In this document: positions 27,220 through 35,821 of the stretch, piece by piece
Position numbering within the stretch: the first letter of the stretch is position 1
Layout: each line of letters starts with the position of its first letter
NCBI RefSeq assembly: GCF_937958975.1
Contig: NZ_CALGRE010000036.1
Location: forward strand, 67,260-131,259
From: an uncultured Eubacterium sp.
GTDB lineage: Bacteria > Bacillota > Clostridia > Lachnospirales > Lachnospiraceae
DNA: 64,000 nt
Direction: 5' to 3'
The notes under the pieces: model-generated
What the model saw: the letters and a program-made list of their open reading frames with translations, nothing else
What the model was told of the DNA's origin: nothing
The model's database searches: none
Program-made: the position numbers and the translations under genes

Positions 27220-28431
27220 CTATGCTTCTTCTATTTCTGAAGGTTCTTCTGTCACTTCTGTTTCATCGTCATACTCTGCATCATATTCTTCATCGTAATA
27301 CTCATCATCATAGTATTCTCCATCATAATACTCATCATCGTAAAATTCTTCTTCGTCATAATAATCTTCTTCGTTAAATACATACTGTATTCCCTCAGCC
27401 TTCGCCTGAGACTCACTCTTAATGTCAATCTTAAAGTTTGTAAGTTTTGCTGCCAATCTTGCATTCTGTCCCTCTTTACCTATAGCAAGTGACAATTGAA
27501 GGTCAGGAACTACCACCAACGCCTCTTTATTGTCCGGGTCAGCAAGAACTGCTACAACTTTAGATGGACTCAACGCATTTTCAATTAAAATTGCCGGATT
27601 GTCACTCCAGTTAATAATATCCATCTTCTCATCCTGAAGTTCGTCTACAACTGCATTGACTCTTGCACCGTTAATACCGACACATGCACCCACTGCATCT
27701 ACGTCTTCATTATTCGACCACACGGCTATTTTGGTTCTGGAGCCTGCCTCTCTTGCAATGCTCTTGATTTCTACCGTGCCATCCTGTATTTCTGTTACTT
27801 CCTGTTCAAAAAGCCTTTTTACAAGCCCCGGATGCGTTCTTGAAACAACAATTCTTGGTCCTCTTCCATTATCTTTTACTTCTGTAATATAAAGTTTAAT
27901 TCTGTCATTCGGTCTAAAAAATTCTCCTGCCGACTGTTCTTTTTCCATCAGAACTGTATCCACTTTTCCAAGATTAATGCTAATGTTCTTTCCATTAATT
28001 CTCTGAACAATTCCTGTTATAATGTCGTTCTGTTTCTCAAAATATTCTTCATACAGACTTCTTCTCTCTTCTTCCCTCATCTTCTGAAGAATACCGTTTT
28101 TTGCACTCTGTGCCGCAATACGTCCAAAATCTCTCGCCTGTATTTCCACATTGACAACATCTTCTAAATCATATCCTGCTTTTATATTTCTTGCATCTTC
28201 CAAAGAAATTTCTGTAACAGGGTCGCTTACTTCCTCCACAACCTTCTTCTGTGAATAAATATGAAAGTCCCCTGTTTCTCTGTCCATTGTCACAACAACA
28301 TTATCGGCTTTGTTAAAATTATTTTTGTACGCTACTACTAAATTACTTTCAATTGCCTCAAATAATGACTCTTTACTAATACCTTTTTCCTTTTCCAACA
28401 ATTCTAATGCTGTAATTAACTCTTTGTTCAT
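27220..28431 (-). CDS. nusA: Transcription factor NusA with acidic Tyr/Asp/Glu tail
   Basis: NusA binds RNA polymerase and affects pausing, termination and antitermination. The 403-residue protein contains the N-terminal domain (1-130), the S1 domain (about 138-205; GIVQRINGKNISINLG) and two KH domains (about 205-350; GACVGINGARVNAVVDEL, IGKEGQNARLAAKLTNFKID). Beyond residue 350 is an unusual acidic tail with repeated DDEYYDGEYYDDEYYDEEY, encoded by degenerate repeats. Firmicute NusA generally ends near residue 370 without such a tail. AGGAGG precedes the ATG. Confidence 0.95.
   Translation of the reverse strand: MNKELITALELLEKEKGISKESLFEAIESNLVVAYKNNFNKADNVVVTMDRETGDFHIYSQKKVVEEVSDPVTEISLEDARNIKAGYDLEDVVNVEIQARDFGRIAAQSAKNGILQKMREEERRSLYEEYFEKQNDIITGIVQRINGKNISINLGKVDTVLMEKEQSAGEFFRPNDRIKLYITEVKDNGRGPRIVVSRTHPGLVKRLFEQEVTEIQDGTVEIKSIAREAGSRTKIAVWSNNEDVDAVGACVGINGARVNAVVDELQDEKMDIINWSDNPAILIENALSPSKVVAVLADPDNKEALVVVPDLQLSLAIGKEGQNARLAAKLTNFKIDIKSESQAKAEGIQYVFNEEDYYDEEEFYDDEYYDGEYYDDEYYDEEYDAEYDDETEVTEEPSEIEEA
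27222..27372 (-). repeat. Repeats encoding the acidic NusA tail
   Basis: Repeated units of about 12-18 bases (CATCATAATACTCATCATCG-like on the plus strand) encode the Tyr/Asp/Glu-rich end of NusA. Copies are imperfect, consistent with slippage. Confidence 0.65.
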
Positions 28432-28446
28432 TTTTCTATTATCCTC

Positions 28447-28914
28447 CTAAAAATCAATCGTTAATCTGACCAGAGAAACATTTACCCTGTCAATATTTAT
28501 TTCACTACCATCTTCATCCTCGATAGTAATTTTTTCTTTGTCATAAGATTTTAACAGACCAACATACTGTTTATTTCCATCAATCGCCCTATAAAGATGA
28601 ATCTCTATTTCCTCTCCGATACTTCTGTCAAAATCTTTATCCTTTTTTAACGGACGTCCCAGTCCCGGAGAACTCACCTCCAAAATGTACGCATCGCTGA
28701 TAAAATCTTCTTCGTCTAACAAATCACTTAGTTTTCTGCTCACCGCCTCTAAGTCATTAATTGTTATACCGCCTGCCTTATCAACAAATGCCCTGAGATA
28801 CCAATTGCTGCCTTCCTTAACATATTCTACGTCAACCAATTCAAACCCTTTTTCATCTACAATCGGTTGCAGCAAAGCCTCTGTTTTTGTTTCGTATTCT
28901 TCTCTTCTTGACAC
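28447..28914 (-). CDS. rimP: Ribosome maturation factor RimP
   Basis: The 155-residue protein is needed for 30S assembly. Motifs include GFELVDVEYVKEGSNWYLRAF, DLEAVSRKLSDLLDE and LEVSSPGLGRPLKKDKDF. The start is GTG at 28914, 5 bases after AGGAGG. It is the first gene of the operon, and its 80-base leader has a strong, possibly switchable hairpin. Confidence 0.95.
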   Translation of the reverse strand: MSRREEYETKTEALLQPIVDEKGFELVDVEYVKEGSNWYLRAFVDKAGGITINDLEAVSRKLSDLLDEEDFISDAYILEVSSPGLGRPLKKDKDFDRSIGEEIEIHLYRAIDGNKQYVGLLKSYDKEKITIEDEDGSEINIDRVNVSLVRLTIDF

Positions 28915-28941
28915 TAAGACCTCCTACCCTTTTTCACATTC

Positions 28942-28974
28942 AACACAAAGGAGCGAACCTTTGTGGTTCGCTCC
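28942..28974 (-). promoter_or_regulatory. rimP leader RNA, two mutually exclusive hairpins
   Basis: On the minus strand, hairpin A is GGAGCGAACC-ACAAA-GGTTCGCTCC (10 bp). Hairpin B overlaps it: CACAAAGG-TTCGCT-CCTTTGTG (8 bp). They share bases and cannot form together. Hairpin A begins about 22 bases after the predicted start of transcription and ends 36 bases before the GTG, so this could be a regulated leader of the translation-factor operon. Confidence 0.6.
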
Positions 28975-29002
28975 TCTCTATCCAGTCAATATTTACCATA
29001 TA

Positions 29003-29031
29003 ACTATAAGACTTTCCTCTACAAGTGTCAA
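29003..29031 (-). promoter_or_regulatory. Strong promoter of the rimP-nusA-infB operon
   Basis: TTGACA, a 17-base spacer and TATAGT on the minus strand, near consensus, predict a start about 28996 and a leader of about 80 bases. Confidence 0.85.
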
Positions 29032-29121
29032 CCCTTTCCGGAAAAATATTTATTATTTATGTTATTTTGTTCTTTCGGTTAAAATATGCTATTATATATA
29101 GCAGTTCGCTTTGTAATAGCA

Positions 29122-29151
29122 AAAAAGACATCCCTTCAGGAATGTCTTTTT
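29122..29151 (-). terminator. Terminator of tRNA-Glu
   Basis: A hairpin (AGACATTCC TGAA GGGATGTCT, one mismatch) followed by a run of T on the minus strand lies 2 bases beyond the tRNA 3' end. Confidence 0.85.
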
Positions 29152-29153
29152 AA

Positions 29154-29225
29154 CAGCTCGTAGGGGAATTGAACCCCTGATTCCGCCTTGAGAGGGCGGC
29201 GTCTTAACCACTTGACCAACGAGCC
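29154..29225 (-). tRNA. tRNA-Glu (anticodon CUC)
   Basis: The cloverleaf folds well: acceptor stem GGCTCGT/ACGAGCT, D-arm with GTCA..AGAC, anticodon stem CCGCC/GGCGG with loop CTCTCAA (anticodon CTC, reads GAG), and T-arm GGGGTTCAATTCCCC. The discriminator is G and CCA is not encoded. The first acceptor pair is G-U. It has its own promoter and terminator. Confidence 0.93.
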
Positions 29226-29244
29226 AAAAAAATGTTACTGTATT

Positions 29245-29272
29245 ATTATAACAGCAACGTAATATTTTGCAA
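29245..29272 (-). promoter_or_regulatory. Promoter of tRNA-Glu
   Basis: TTGCAA, a 16-base spacer and TATAAT on the minus strand lie about 20 bases upstream of the tRNA 5' end. Confidence 0.7.
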
Positions 29273-29329
29273 GTATTTTTTTGCTTTTTATTTATTTTAC
29301 TATTATTTTTGAAAGGGATTTACTTAATT

Positions 29330-30148
29330 ATGGACTGGATTTATGGAAAAACAATATTAGTCACAGGCGCTTCTTCCGGACTCGGGCGCGCATTAACCGT
29401 CAAACTGATTAAAGAACATAACTGTAAAGTTATCGGAGTCGGCCTGTCTGAACCGAAAATGAAAAGTTTGCTCGATGAACTCAGCTATCAGAGAGACGCA
29501 TTTCTTTATGAAATATTTGATGTAGCAATTAGAGAAAACTGGATAAAATTTGTGGATAAATTAAAAGCTGAAAAAATCAATGTTGATATATTAATCAATA
29601 ATGCCGGTATTCTTTTACCATTTGATAAATCTGTCAATTATAGCGAAACACAGATAAATAAATGTATAGACATCAATTTTCATGGCTGTAGATACGCAAT
29701 AAATTTAATGCTTCCGATTCTGAGACGGTCAACAATGCCCGGAATCATTAATATTTCCAGCTCCGATGCTCTCGCCCCAATAATTGGAACAAGCATCTAC
29801 AGCGCCAGTAAAGCAGCGCTAAAAGCTTATTCTGAGGTACTTATCGGAGAACTGGGCAGAGAAATGTACATAGGCTATGTCTGTCCCGGATTTATAAAAA
29901 CAGATATATTTAGAAACCAATATATTATTTCCAAAAGCAAGCTAATCACATTTGCATCCACAAACGTAGAAAAAGCTGCTTCCAAAATAATAAAAAAAAT
30001 TATCAGACAGAAACCAAGGATTATCGTCGGAAAAGATGCAAAATTTATGAATTTCACTTCAAAATTCTTTCCTATACTTGGATTAAAATTTTATGAATTA
30101 ATAATCAAAACTTCAAAAGTAAAAATGTTTGAAAACGTGAGAAATTAA
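29330..30148 (+). CDS. Short-chain dehydrogenase/reductase
   Basis: I start at the ATG at 29330 (272 residues); the frame extends to 29267 but adds a hydrophobic, unlikely leader. The NAD(P)-binding motif is LVTGASSGLGRAL, followed by NNAG and the catalytic YSASK (Tyr-x-x-x-Lys). A ribosome site AAAGGG lies 12 bases upstream, somewhat distant. It is a classical cytoplasmic oxidoreductase with unknown substrate. It stands alone, plus strand, between two minus-strand operons, and shares a terminator with polC. Confidence 0.88.
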   Translation: MDWIYGKTILVTGASSGLGRALTVKLIKEHNCKVIGVGLSEPKMKSLLDELSYQRDAFLYEIFDVAIRENWIKFVDKLKAEKINVDILINNAGILLPFDKSVNYSETQINKCIDINFHGCRYAINLMLPILRRSTMPGIINISSSDALAPIIGTSIYSASKAALKAYSEVLIGELGREMYIGYVCPGFIKTDIFRNQYIISKSKLITFASTNVEKAASKIIKKIIRQKPRIIVGKDAKFMNFTSKFFPILGLKFYELIIKTSKVKMFENVRN

Positions 30149-30162
30149 ACCACTCGTATAAA

Positions 30163-30197
30163 AGCCGGCAAACAGCAGATAATGCATTTTGCCGGCT
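30163..30197. terminator. Bidirectional terminator between SDR gene and polC
   Basis: A 10-bp stem AGCCGGCAAA / TTTGCCGGCT flanks a 15-base loop, with CCTCTTTT on the plus side and T-rich sequence on the minus side. It serves the convergent SDR gene and polC. Confidence 0.8.
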
Positions 30198-30203
30198 CCT
30201 CTT

Positions 30204-33200
30204 TTAAAAATCAAATATCGACAATTGACTGTCTTCAGGCATTCCTTCTAACAATCCCAATTCTGACATTGTTTCAATAACTGTCTTACTCAACTTGCTC
30301 TTTTCTCTCAAATCATTCTTAGATACAAATGGTCCCTCCTGTGCCTCAACAGCCTCCACTAACGCATCTGCCGCCTTCTCTCCCAGACCTTCTATCGTAT
30401 CGAGACTCGGCATCAGTTTTCCATCTATAATCTGAAACTCATGGGCTTTCGCAGTATAGATGTCAAGTGGCAGAAATTGAAATCCTCTGGCATACATTTC
30501 CTGTACAACCTTCATATCTCCCAAAGAATCTTCATCCTTTTTCGAGGCTTCATGATTCGCTTTCTTTCTCTTTAATTCTGACATGTAATACTCTAATTTT
30601 TCCTGTCCCCGGCACATCGTTTCATAATCAAACGCTTTTGCCCTAATTCCAAAATATGCGGCATAATATGCCAACGGGCGATAAACCTTATACCATGCCA
30701 CTCTCAAAGCCATCATAATATATGCTGCCGCATGGGCTTTCGGGAACATATATTTAATCTTTTTACATGACCATATATACCATTCAGGTACATTATGCTC
30801 ACGCATTACATCTTCCTCCTGGCGTTCTTCTCCTGTTTTCTTATCCTTATAAGTAAGCAGTCCTCTTCCTTTTCTTACATGTTCCATAATATCAAAGCTT
30901 ACCTGTGGCTCAATACCTTTATCCATCAGATATACCATAATATCATCTCTGGTACAAATAGCAGAAGAAATCGTACATTTTCCCTCTGCAATCAATTGCT
31001 GGGCATTTCCAAGCCATACATCGGTACCGTGAGACAATCCGGCAATTCTAACCAAATCTGCTATTTTTGTCGGTTTTGTGTCCACTAACATTTGGATAAC
31101 AAAATCTGTTCCCAACTCCGGCAGTCCTAAAGTTCCGGTAGGGCATCCATCGATATCCTCTGAAGTTATTCCAAGTGCCTCAGGGCTTAGAAACAACGAC
31201 ATTACATTTTTGTCATCAAAGGGAACATCGGTCTGTACATTCGTGTCCGTCAACTTTTCAAGTCTGCGAATCATTGTCGGGTCGTCGTGCCCGAGAATAT
31301 CAAGCTTTAACAGGTTTGCATCGATGGCATGATACTCGAAATGCGTTGTAATGGTATCGACAGTCATATCATTTGCCGGCTTTTGTATCGGTGTAAAATC
31401 ATATATTTCCTTGTCCCTTGGGACAATAACAATTCCACCCGGATGCTGCCCCGTACTTCTTCTAATACCGGTGCATCCTCTCGAAATTCTATCAATTTCG
31501 GCTGTTCTCTTAACCTGCTCATGATCGTCAAAATAATTTTTTACATATCCGAAAGCTGTCTTATCTGCCACGCCGGTAATTGTTCCCGCTCTAAATGTAT
31601 GTCCCTTTCCAAACATTACTTCTGTATATGCATGAGCATTTGCCTGATATTCACCGGAAAAATTCAAGTCAATATCCGGTTCTTTTGTTCCACCAAACCC
31701 CAGGAATGTCTCAAATGGTATTTCCAATCCATCCTTATGTAACTTTTCTCCACAGCAGGGACAAATCATATCCGGCAAATCAAACCCTAATCCACCCGCA
31801 TCTCTTTCTTCTTTAATGATACTCTGAATCCTCTTTATTTCTTCGGGATTCGTTCCTTCTGAAGCTCTATATTCATCCTCAAAAAAAGAACTCTTACATT
31901 TTTCACAATAATAGTGAGGTGCCAGAGGATTACATTCAGTAATACCTGACATGGTCGCTGCAAATGAAGAACCAACGGAACCTCTTGACCCCACAAGATA
32001 TCCGTCCTCATTCGATTTCCACACAAGCCTCTGCGCCATAATATACATTACCGCATATCCATTACCGATAATCGAATCTAATTCTACCTCCAGTCTGTCT
32101 TCCACAATTTTTGGCAAGTCTTCACCATATATCTCATGTGCTTTATCAAAACAGATATTTCTAAGATTCTCCTCTGAATTTTCCAATACCGGAGGACATT
32201 TATCCGGATGTATCGGTGAAATATTATCTATCATTTCTGTAATTTTATTGGGATTAGTAATTACAATCTCCTCTGCTACATCACTGCCCAAATAATCAAA
32301 TTCTTTTAACATTTCATCTGTAGTACGAAGGTAAAGCGGTGCCTGATTATCTGCATCCTTAAATCCATTTCCATATTGAATAATTCTTCTGTAAATCTCA
32401 TCTTCCGGGTCCAAAAAATGAACATCACAGGTTGCGACCGTCATCTTATGAAATTTTCTGCCAAGCTCAATGATTTTTCTATTCACATCCTGAAGTTCTT
32501 CTTTAGAGTCCACCAAAAACTTCTTTTTATTATCAATTTCGGGATTTCCGGTTTTCAGCATAAATTCATTGTTTCCAAGAGGCTGCACTTCAAAATAATC
32601 GTAAAATTCTGCCAATCTTGCAATTTCCTGCTGCGGTCTTCCATGTAGAATTGCCTGATACAATTCACCCGCTTCGCAGGCACTTCCGATTATAAGCCCC
32701 TCACAATATTTTAAATAGTCACTCTTTAAAATACGCGGTCTCTTATTTGCGAATGTATCTATATGAGAGATTGATACCAGCTTATATAAATTTACTCTCC
32801 CCACAAGATTTTTGACCAATATAATAGCATGATGCGCCGGAAGCTTGTCTATGAGATTCTTAGACTGCTTTCCCTGCTCATTCAATTCATCTAAGTTGTT
32901 GATTCCTTTTTCTTCCAGCATTTTACATAGCTTTAAGAAAATAAGCGCTGTACATTCTGCGTCATCCACAGCTCTGTGATGGTGGTCCAGCACAACGCCC
33001 AAAGCCTTTGCCACATTGTCGAGTTTATATCTTCCCAGTCCAATAATAAGATATCTGGACATTGCCACCGTATCAATTACCGTAAAATCACAAGGCAGTC
33101 CCTGTCTCTCGCAATTTGCCGCTATAAAACTCATATCAAAATCCGCATTGTGCGCCACCATAACGCACCCTTTACAAAATTCCATGAATTTCGGCAATAT

Positions 33201-34736
33201 ATCCTCTATTTTAGGCGCATCAATGACCATATGGTCATTGATACTTGTGAGCTGTTCAATTCTAAAAGGGATAGGAATTTCAGGATTAACAAAGGTGCTA
33301 AAGCGGTCTACTATCTTTCCTTTTTCTATCTTTACCGCTCCTATCTCAATGATTTTATCGCTTTTTGCACTAAATCCCGTAGTCTCTAAATCAAATACAA
33401 CAAAGCTTACATCCAATGTCTGCCCTTTTGGATTTACAATCATATCCTTTAAATCATCTACCAGATAGGCTTCCACTCCATAAATAACCTTAAAATCACA
33501 TTCTTTTCCCGCTTTTTTACATTCTTTCTGTATATCCTGATATTCATGCCATGCATCGGGAAACGCCTGCACCACACCATGGTCTGTAATCGCAATAGCT
33601 TTATGCCCCCACTCGTAGGCTCTTCTTACGATTTTTTTACACTCACTGACACCGTCCATATCACTCATTTTCGTATGACAGTGCAGCTCCACTCTCTTAT
33701 CTACTGCAGTATCTTTTCTCTTGTCACCAACTGAAAATGCCGGAATAATTTTCATTCCATCCACTCTGCTGATTTCAACCTGCCTATCATAGGTATCAAA
33801 AAGAGCTACCCCTTTAATTCTCAAAAAAGTACCTTTTTTCACTTTAGAAGTAAATTCTTTTTTTACATTTTCATCCGCCAAAAAAACTTTTACCGCAATA
33901 CTATCTGTAAAATCCGTAATTTCCATTGTCACAATAAATTTTCCAGTTCTTGTCTCCCTGTCATCCATAGTCATTACTTGTCCTCTGACTACAGTTTCGC
34001 CGGTTCCCTCAAAAACATCACATAATTTTGTATCACTCTCATATTTAAAGTCGCGCCCATAAACCATATCCGGATCCTGAGAGTATGTTGCTTTTCTGGC
34101 TCTTACAGGCTTTGCCTTTTCTTCTTTTTGTTTTTTCTTTTCATCCTCATTCGTCTGATTCTTACCGAGAAGAACATTCACTTCATTTTTTAGTCGTCTG
34201 GCATTTCTCTCCGCAAATCGATTAGACTGCATCACACGTTTTATAATTTTTACTTCTAAAGGCAAATCAAATCTGTCTCTAAAAATCTTTTCAATCGTAT
34301 CTTTGAGTATTTTCATTCTCGCCTCTGATACAATACTCTCCTCTAAATCAATTAATAACCTTCCCTGTTCATCAAACTGTATTGGAGCTTTTTTAAACAT
34401 CGTAGCAACAATCGGACTTTTTTCACTCAACTCCATGATTATGCTATCTTTGTATAATTCAAAAAGATTTTCTTTTGTATATTGGCTTGAGAGAGAATAT
34501 TTTTCAATAATCTCTATCTGTATTCTCTTTCCTACCCGCAAATTTCTCGATATTTCATCTCTAACAGTGAAAATAGCAGACTTTTCAATAAGTCTGCTGC
34601 TTTCAATATATATGCGCATTTTTGTATGTTCTATATTTGTCGCTATTTTACAAACATCAACATACTCAAACATAGCTGTCAATTCATCATTTAATTTTAT
34701 ACTTTGGAAAACGTCAAAAAACTTTTTCTTTTCCAA
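30204..34736 (-). CDS. polC: DNA polymerase III alpha subunit, PolC type
   Basis: The 1510-residue replicative polymerase has the gram-positive layout: N-terminal region (1-225), OB fold (about 235-335), a PHP domain (HCHTKMSDMDGVS near 350) split by the 3'-5' exonuclease (FVVFDLETTGFSAKSDKIIE near 425, then VAHNADFDMSF and HHRAVDDAE), and the polymerase core with GSRGSVGSSFAATM and the catalytic PDIDLNFSG. A helix-hairpin-helix region follows. The start is TTG, 7 bases after GGAGG that overlaps the end of ispG. It is the last gene of the pyrH operon. Confidence 0.96.
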   Translation of the reverse strand: MEKKKFFDVFQSIKLNDELTAMFEYVDVCKIATNIEHTKMRIYIESSRLIEKSAIFTVRDEISRNLRVGKRIQIEIIEKYSLSSQYTKENLFELYKDSIIMELSEKSPIVATMFKKAPIQFDEQGRLLIDLEESIVSEARMKILKDTIEKIFRDRFDLPLEVKIIKRVMQSNRFAERNARRLKNEVNVLLGKNQTNEDEKKKQKEEKAKPVRARKATYSQDPDMVYGRDFKYESDTKLCDVFEGTGETVVRGQVMTMDDRETRTGKFIVTMEITDFTDSIAVKVFLADENVKKEFTSKVKKGTFLRIKGVALFDTYDRQVEISRVDGMKIIPAFSVGDKRKDTAVDKRVELHCHTKMSDMDGVSECKKIVRRAYEWGHKAIAITDHGVVQAFPDAWHEYQDIQKECKKAGKECDFKVIYGVEAYLVDDLKDMIVNPKGQTLDVSFVVFDLETTGFSAKSDKIIEIGAVKIEKGKIVDRFSTFVNPEIPIPFRIEQLTSINDHMVIDAPKIEDILPKFMEFCKGCVMVAHNADFDMSFIAANCERQGLPCDFTVIDTVAMSRYLIIGLGRYKLDNVAKALGVVLDHHHRAVDDAECTALIFLKLCKMLEEKGINNLDELNEQGKQSKNLIDKLPAHHAIILVKNLVGRVNLYKLVSISHIDTFANKRPRILKSDYLKYCEGLIIGSACEAGELYQAILHGRPQQEIARLAEFYDYFEVQPLGNNEFMLKTGNPEIDNKKKFLVDSKEELQDVNRKIIELGRKFHKMTVATCDVHFLDPEDEIYRRIIQYGNGFKDADNQAPLYLRTTDEMLKEFDYLGSDVAEEIVITNPNKITEMIDNISPIHPDKCPPVLENSEENLRNICFDKAHEIYGEDLPKIVEDRLEVELDSIIGNGYAVMYIMAQRLVWKSNEDGYLVGSRGSVGSSFAATMSGITECNPLAPHYYCEKCKSSFFEDEYRASEGTNPEEIKRIQSIIKEERDAGGLGFDLPDMICPCCGEKLHKDGLEIPFETFLGFGGTKEPDIDLNFSGEYQANAHAYTEVMFGKGHTFRAGTITGVADKTAFGYVKNYFDDHEQVKRTAEIDRISRGCTGIRRSTGQHPGGIVIVPRDKEIYDFTPIQKPANDMTVDTITTHFEYHAIDANLLKLDILGHDDPTMIRRLEKLTDTNVQTDVPFDDKNVMSLFLSPEALGITSEDIDGCPTGTLGLPELGTDFVIQMLVDTKPTKIADLVRIAGLSHGTDVWLGNAQQLIAEGKCTISSAICTRDDIMVYLMDKGIEPQVSFDIMEHVRKGRGLLTYKDKKTGEERQEEDVMREHNVPEWYIWSCKKIKYMFPKAHAAAYIMMALRVAWYKVYRPLAYYAAYFGIRAKAFDYETMCRGQEKLEYYMSELKRKKANHEASKKDEDSLGDMKVVQEMYARGFQFLPLDIYTAKAHEFQIIDGKLMPSLDTIEGLGEKAADALVEAVEAQEGPFVSKNDLREKSKLSKTVIETMSELGLLEGMPEDSQLSIFDF

Positions 34737-34737
34737 T

Positions 34738-35793
34738 TTAGTTCCTCCAATTCTTCAATTCCTCTTCAAGGACATTCAACAATTCTTCTTCCGGCACTTT
34801 TTTAATTATTTCACCTTTTTTGATGAGTAATCCCTCACCTTTACCCCCGGCAATACCGATGTCTGCCTCTCTTGCTTCTCCCGGACCATTCACTACACAT
34901 CCCATTACGGCAACTTTGATATCTAAATCATATTTTGTAACCATAGTTTCTACTTTTTCTGCTAAGCCAATCAAATCAATCTGTGTTCTGCCGCATGTCG
35001 GACAGGAAACAACGGAAATTCCACCTTTTCTCAATCCCAATGTTTTTAATATTAATTTGGCACTTCTAATTTCTTCCACAGGCTCTCCTGTCAGAGAAAC
35101 TCTGATTGTATCACCAATTCCCTGATTTAAAATCAGACCGAGTCCGAGCGCTGATTTAATATTTCCGGATGTAACCGTACCGGATTCTGTAATTCCTACA
35201 TGCAGTGGATAATCTGTTTTTTGTGCTATCAGTTCGTGTGCTTTTACGCACATCATAACATCCGACGACTTTATACTGATTACAAGATTATCATAACCTA
35301 AATCTTCTATCACTTTTACTTTGTCTAAAGCACTTTCAACAATACCTTCCGCTGTAACCCTGCCGTACTTCTCCAAAATATCTTTCTCCAGCGAACCACT
35401 GTTGACCCCCACTCTAATAGGAATATTCTTCGCCTTTGCCGCATTCACTACTGCTCTTACTTTCTCGATATCTCCAATGTTTCCCGGATTAATCCGAATC
35501 TTATCCGCACCATTTTCTATTGCTGCAATAGCTAATCTGTAATCAAAATGAATGTCTGCAACAAGCGGTATTGAAATATGCTTTTTTATCTCTGCAATGG
35601 CTTTTGCTGCTTCCATTGTAGGTACTGCACATCTTATAATGTCACATCCGGCTTCCTCCAGCTCTTGAATCTGCTTTACCGTTGCCTCTACATCCTCAGT
35701 CTTTGTGTTCGTCATAGACTGAATCATGATTGGATTTCCGCCGCCAATCACCTTATTTCCAATTCGGATTACCTTTGTGTTATTTCTATACAT
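34738..35793 (-). CDS. ispG: 4-hydroxy-3-methylbut-2-en-1-yl diphosphate synthase
   Basis: IspG (GcpE) performs the sixth step of the MEP isoprenoid pathway and uses a 4Fe-4S cluster. Cluster cysteines lie in SCPTCGRTQ and MGCVVNGPGEA. The N-terminal TIM barrel has MIQSMTNTKTEDVEATV. At 351 residues it is the usual short bacterial form. It sits between rseP and polC and works in the same pathway as dxr, also in this operon. Confidence 0.96.
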   Translation of the reverse strand: MYRNNTKVIRIGNKVIGGGNPIMIQSMTNTKTEDVEATVKQIQELEEAGCDIIRCAVPTMEAAKAIAEIKKHISIPLVADIHFDYRLAIAAIENGADKIRINPGNIGDIEKVRAVVNAAKAKNIPIRVGVNSGSLEKDILEKYGRVTAEGIVESALDKVKVIEDLGYDNLVISIKSSDVMMCVKAHELIAQKTDYPLHVGITESGTVTSGNIKSALGLGLILNQGIGDTIRVSLTGEPVEEIRSAKLILKTLGLRKGGISVVSCPTCGRTQIDLIGLAEKVETMVTKYDLDIKVAVMGCVVNGPGEAREADIGIAGGKGEGLLIKKGEIIKKVPEEELLNVLEEELKNWRN

Positions 35794-35821
35794 AGCCTAT
35801 ACCTCTTTTTTATTAGCAAAA

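Noticed and set aside
27117..27464. Open frames opposite or shifted to the end of nusA
   Set aside because: They arise from the acidic repeats of nusA and have no independent support.
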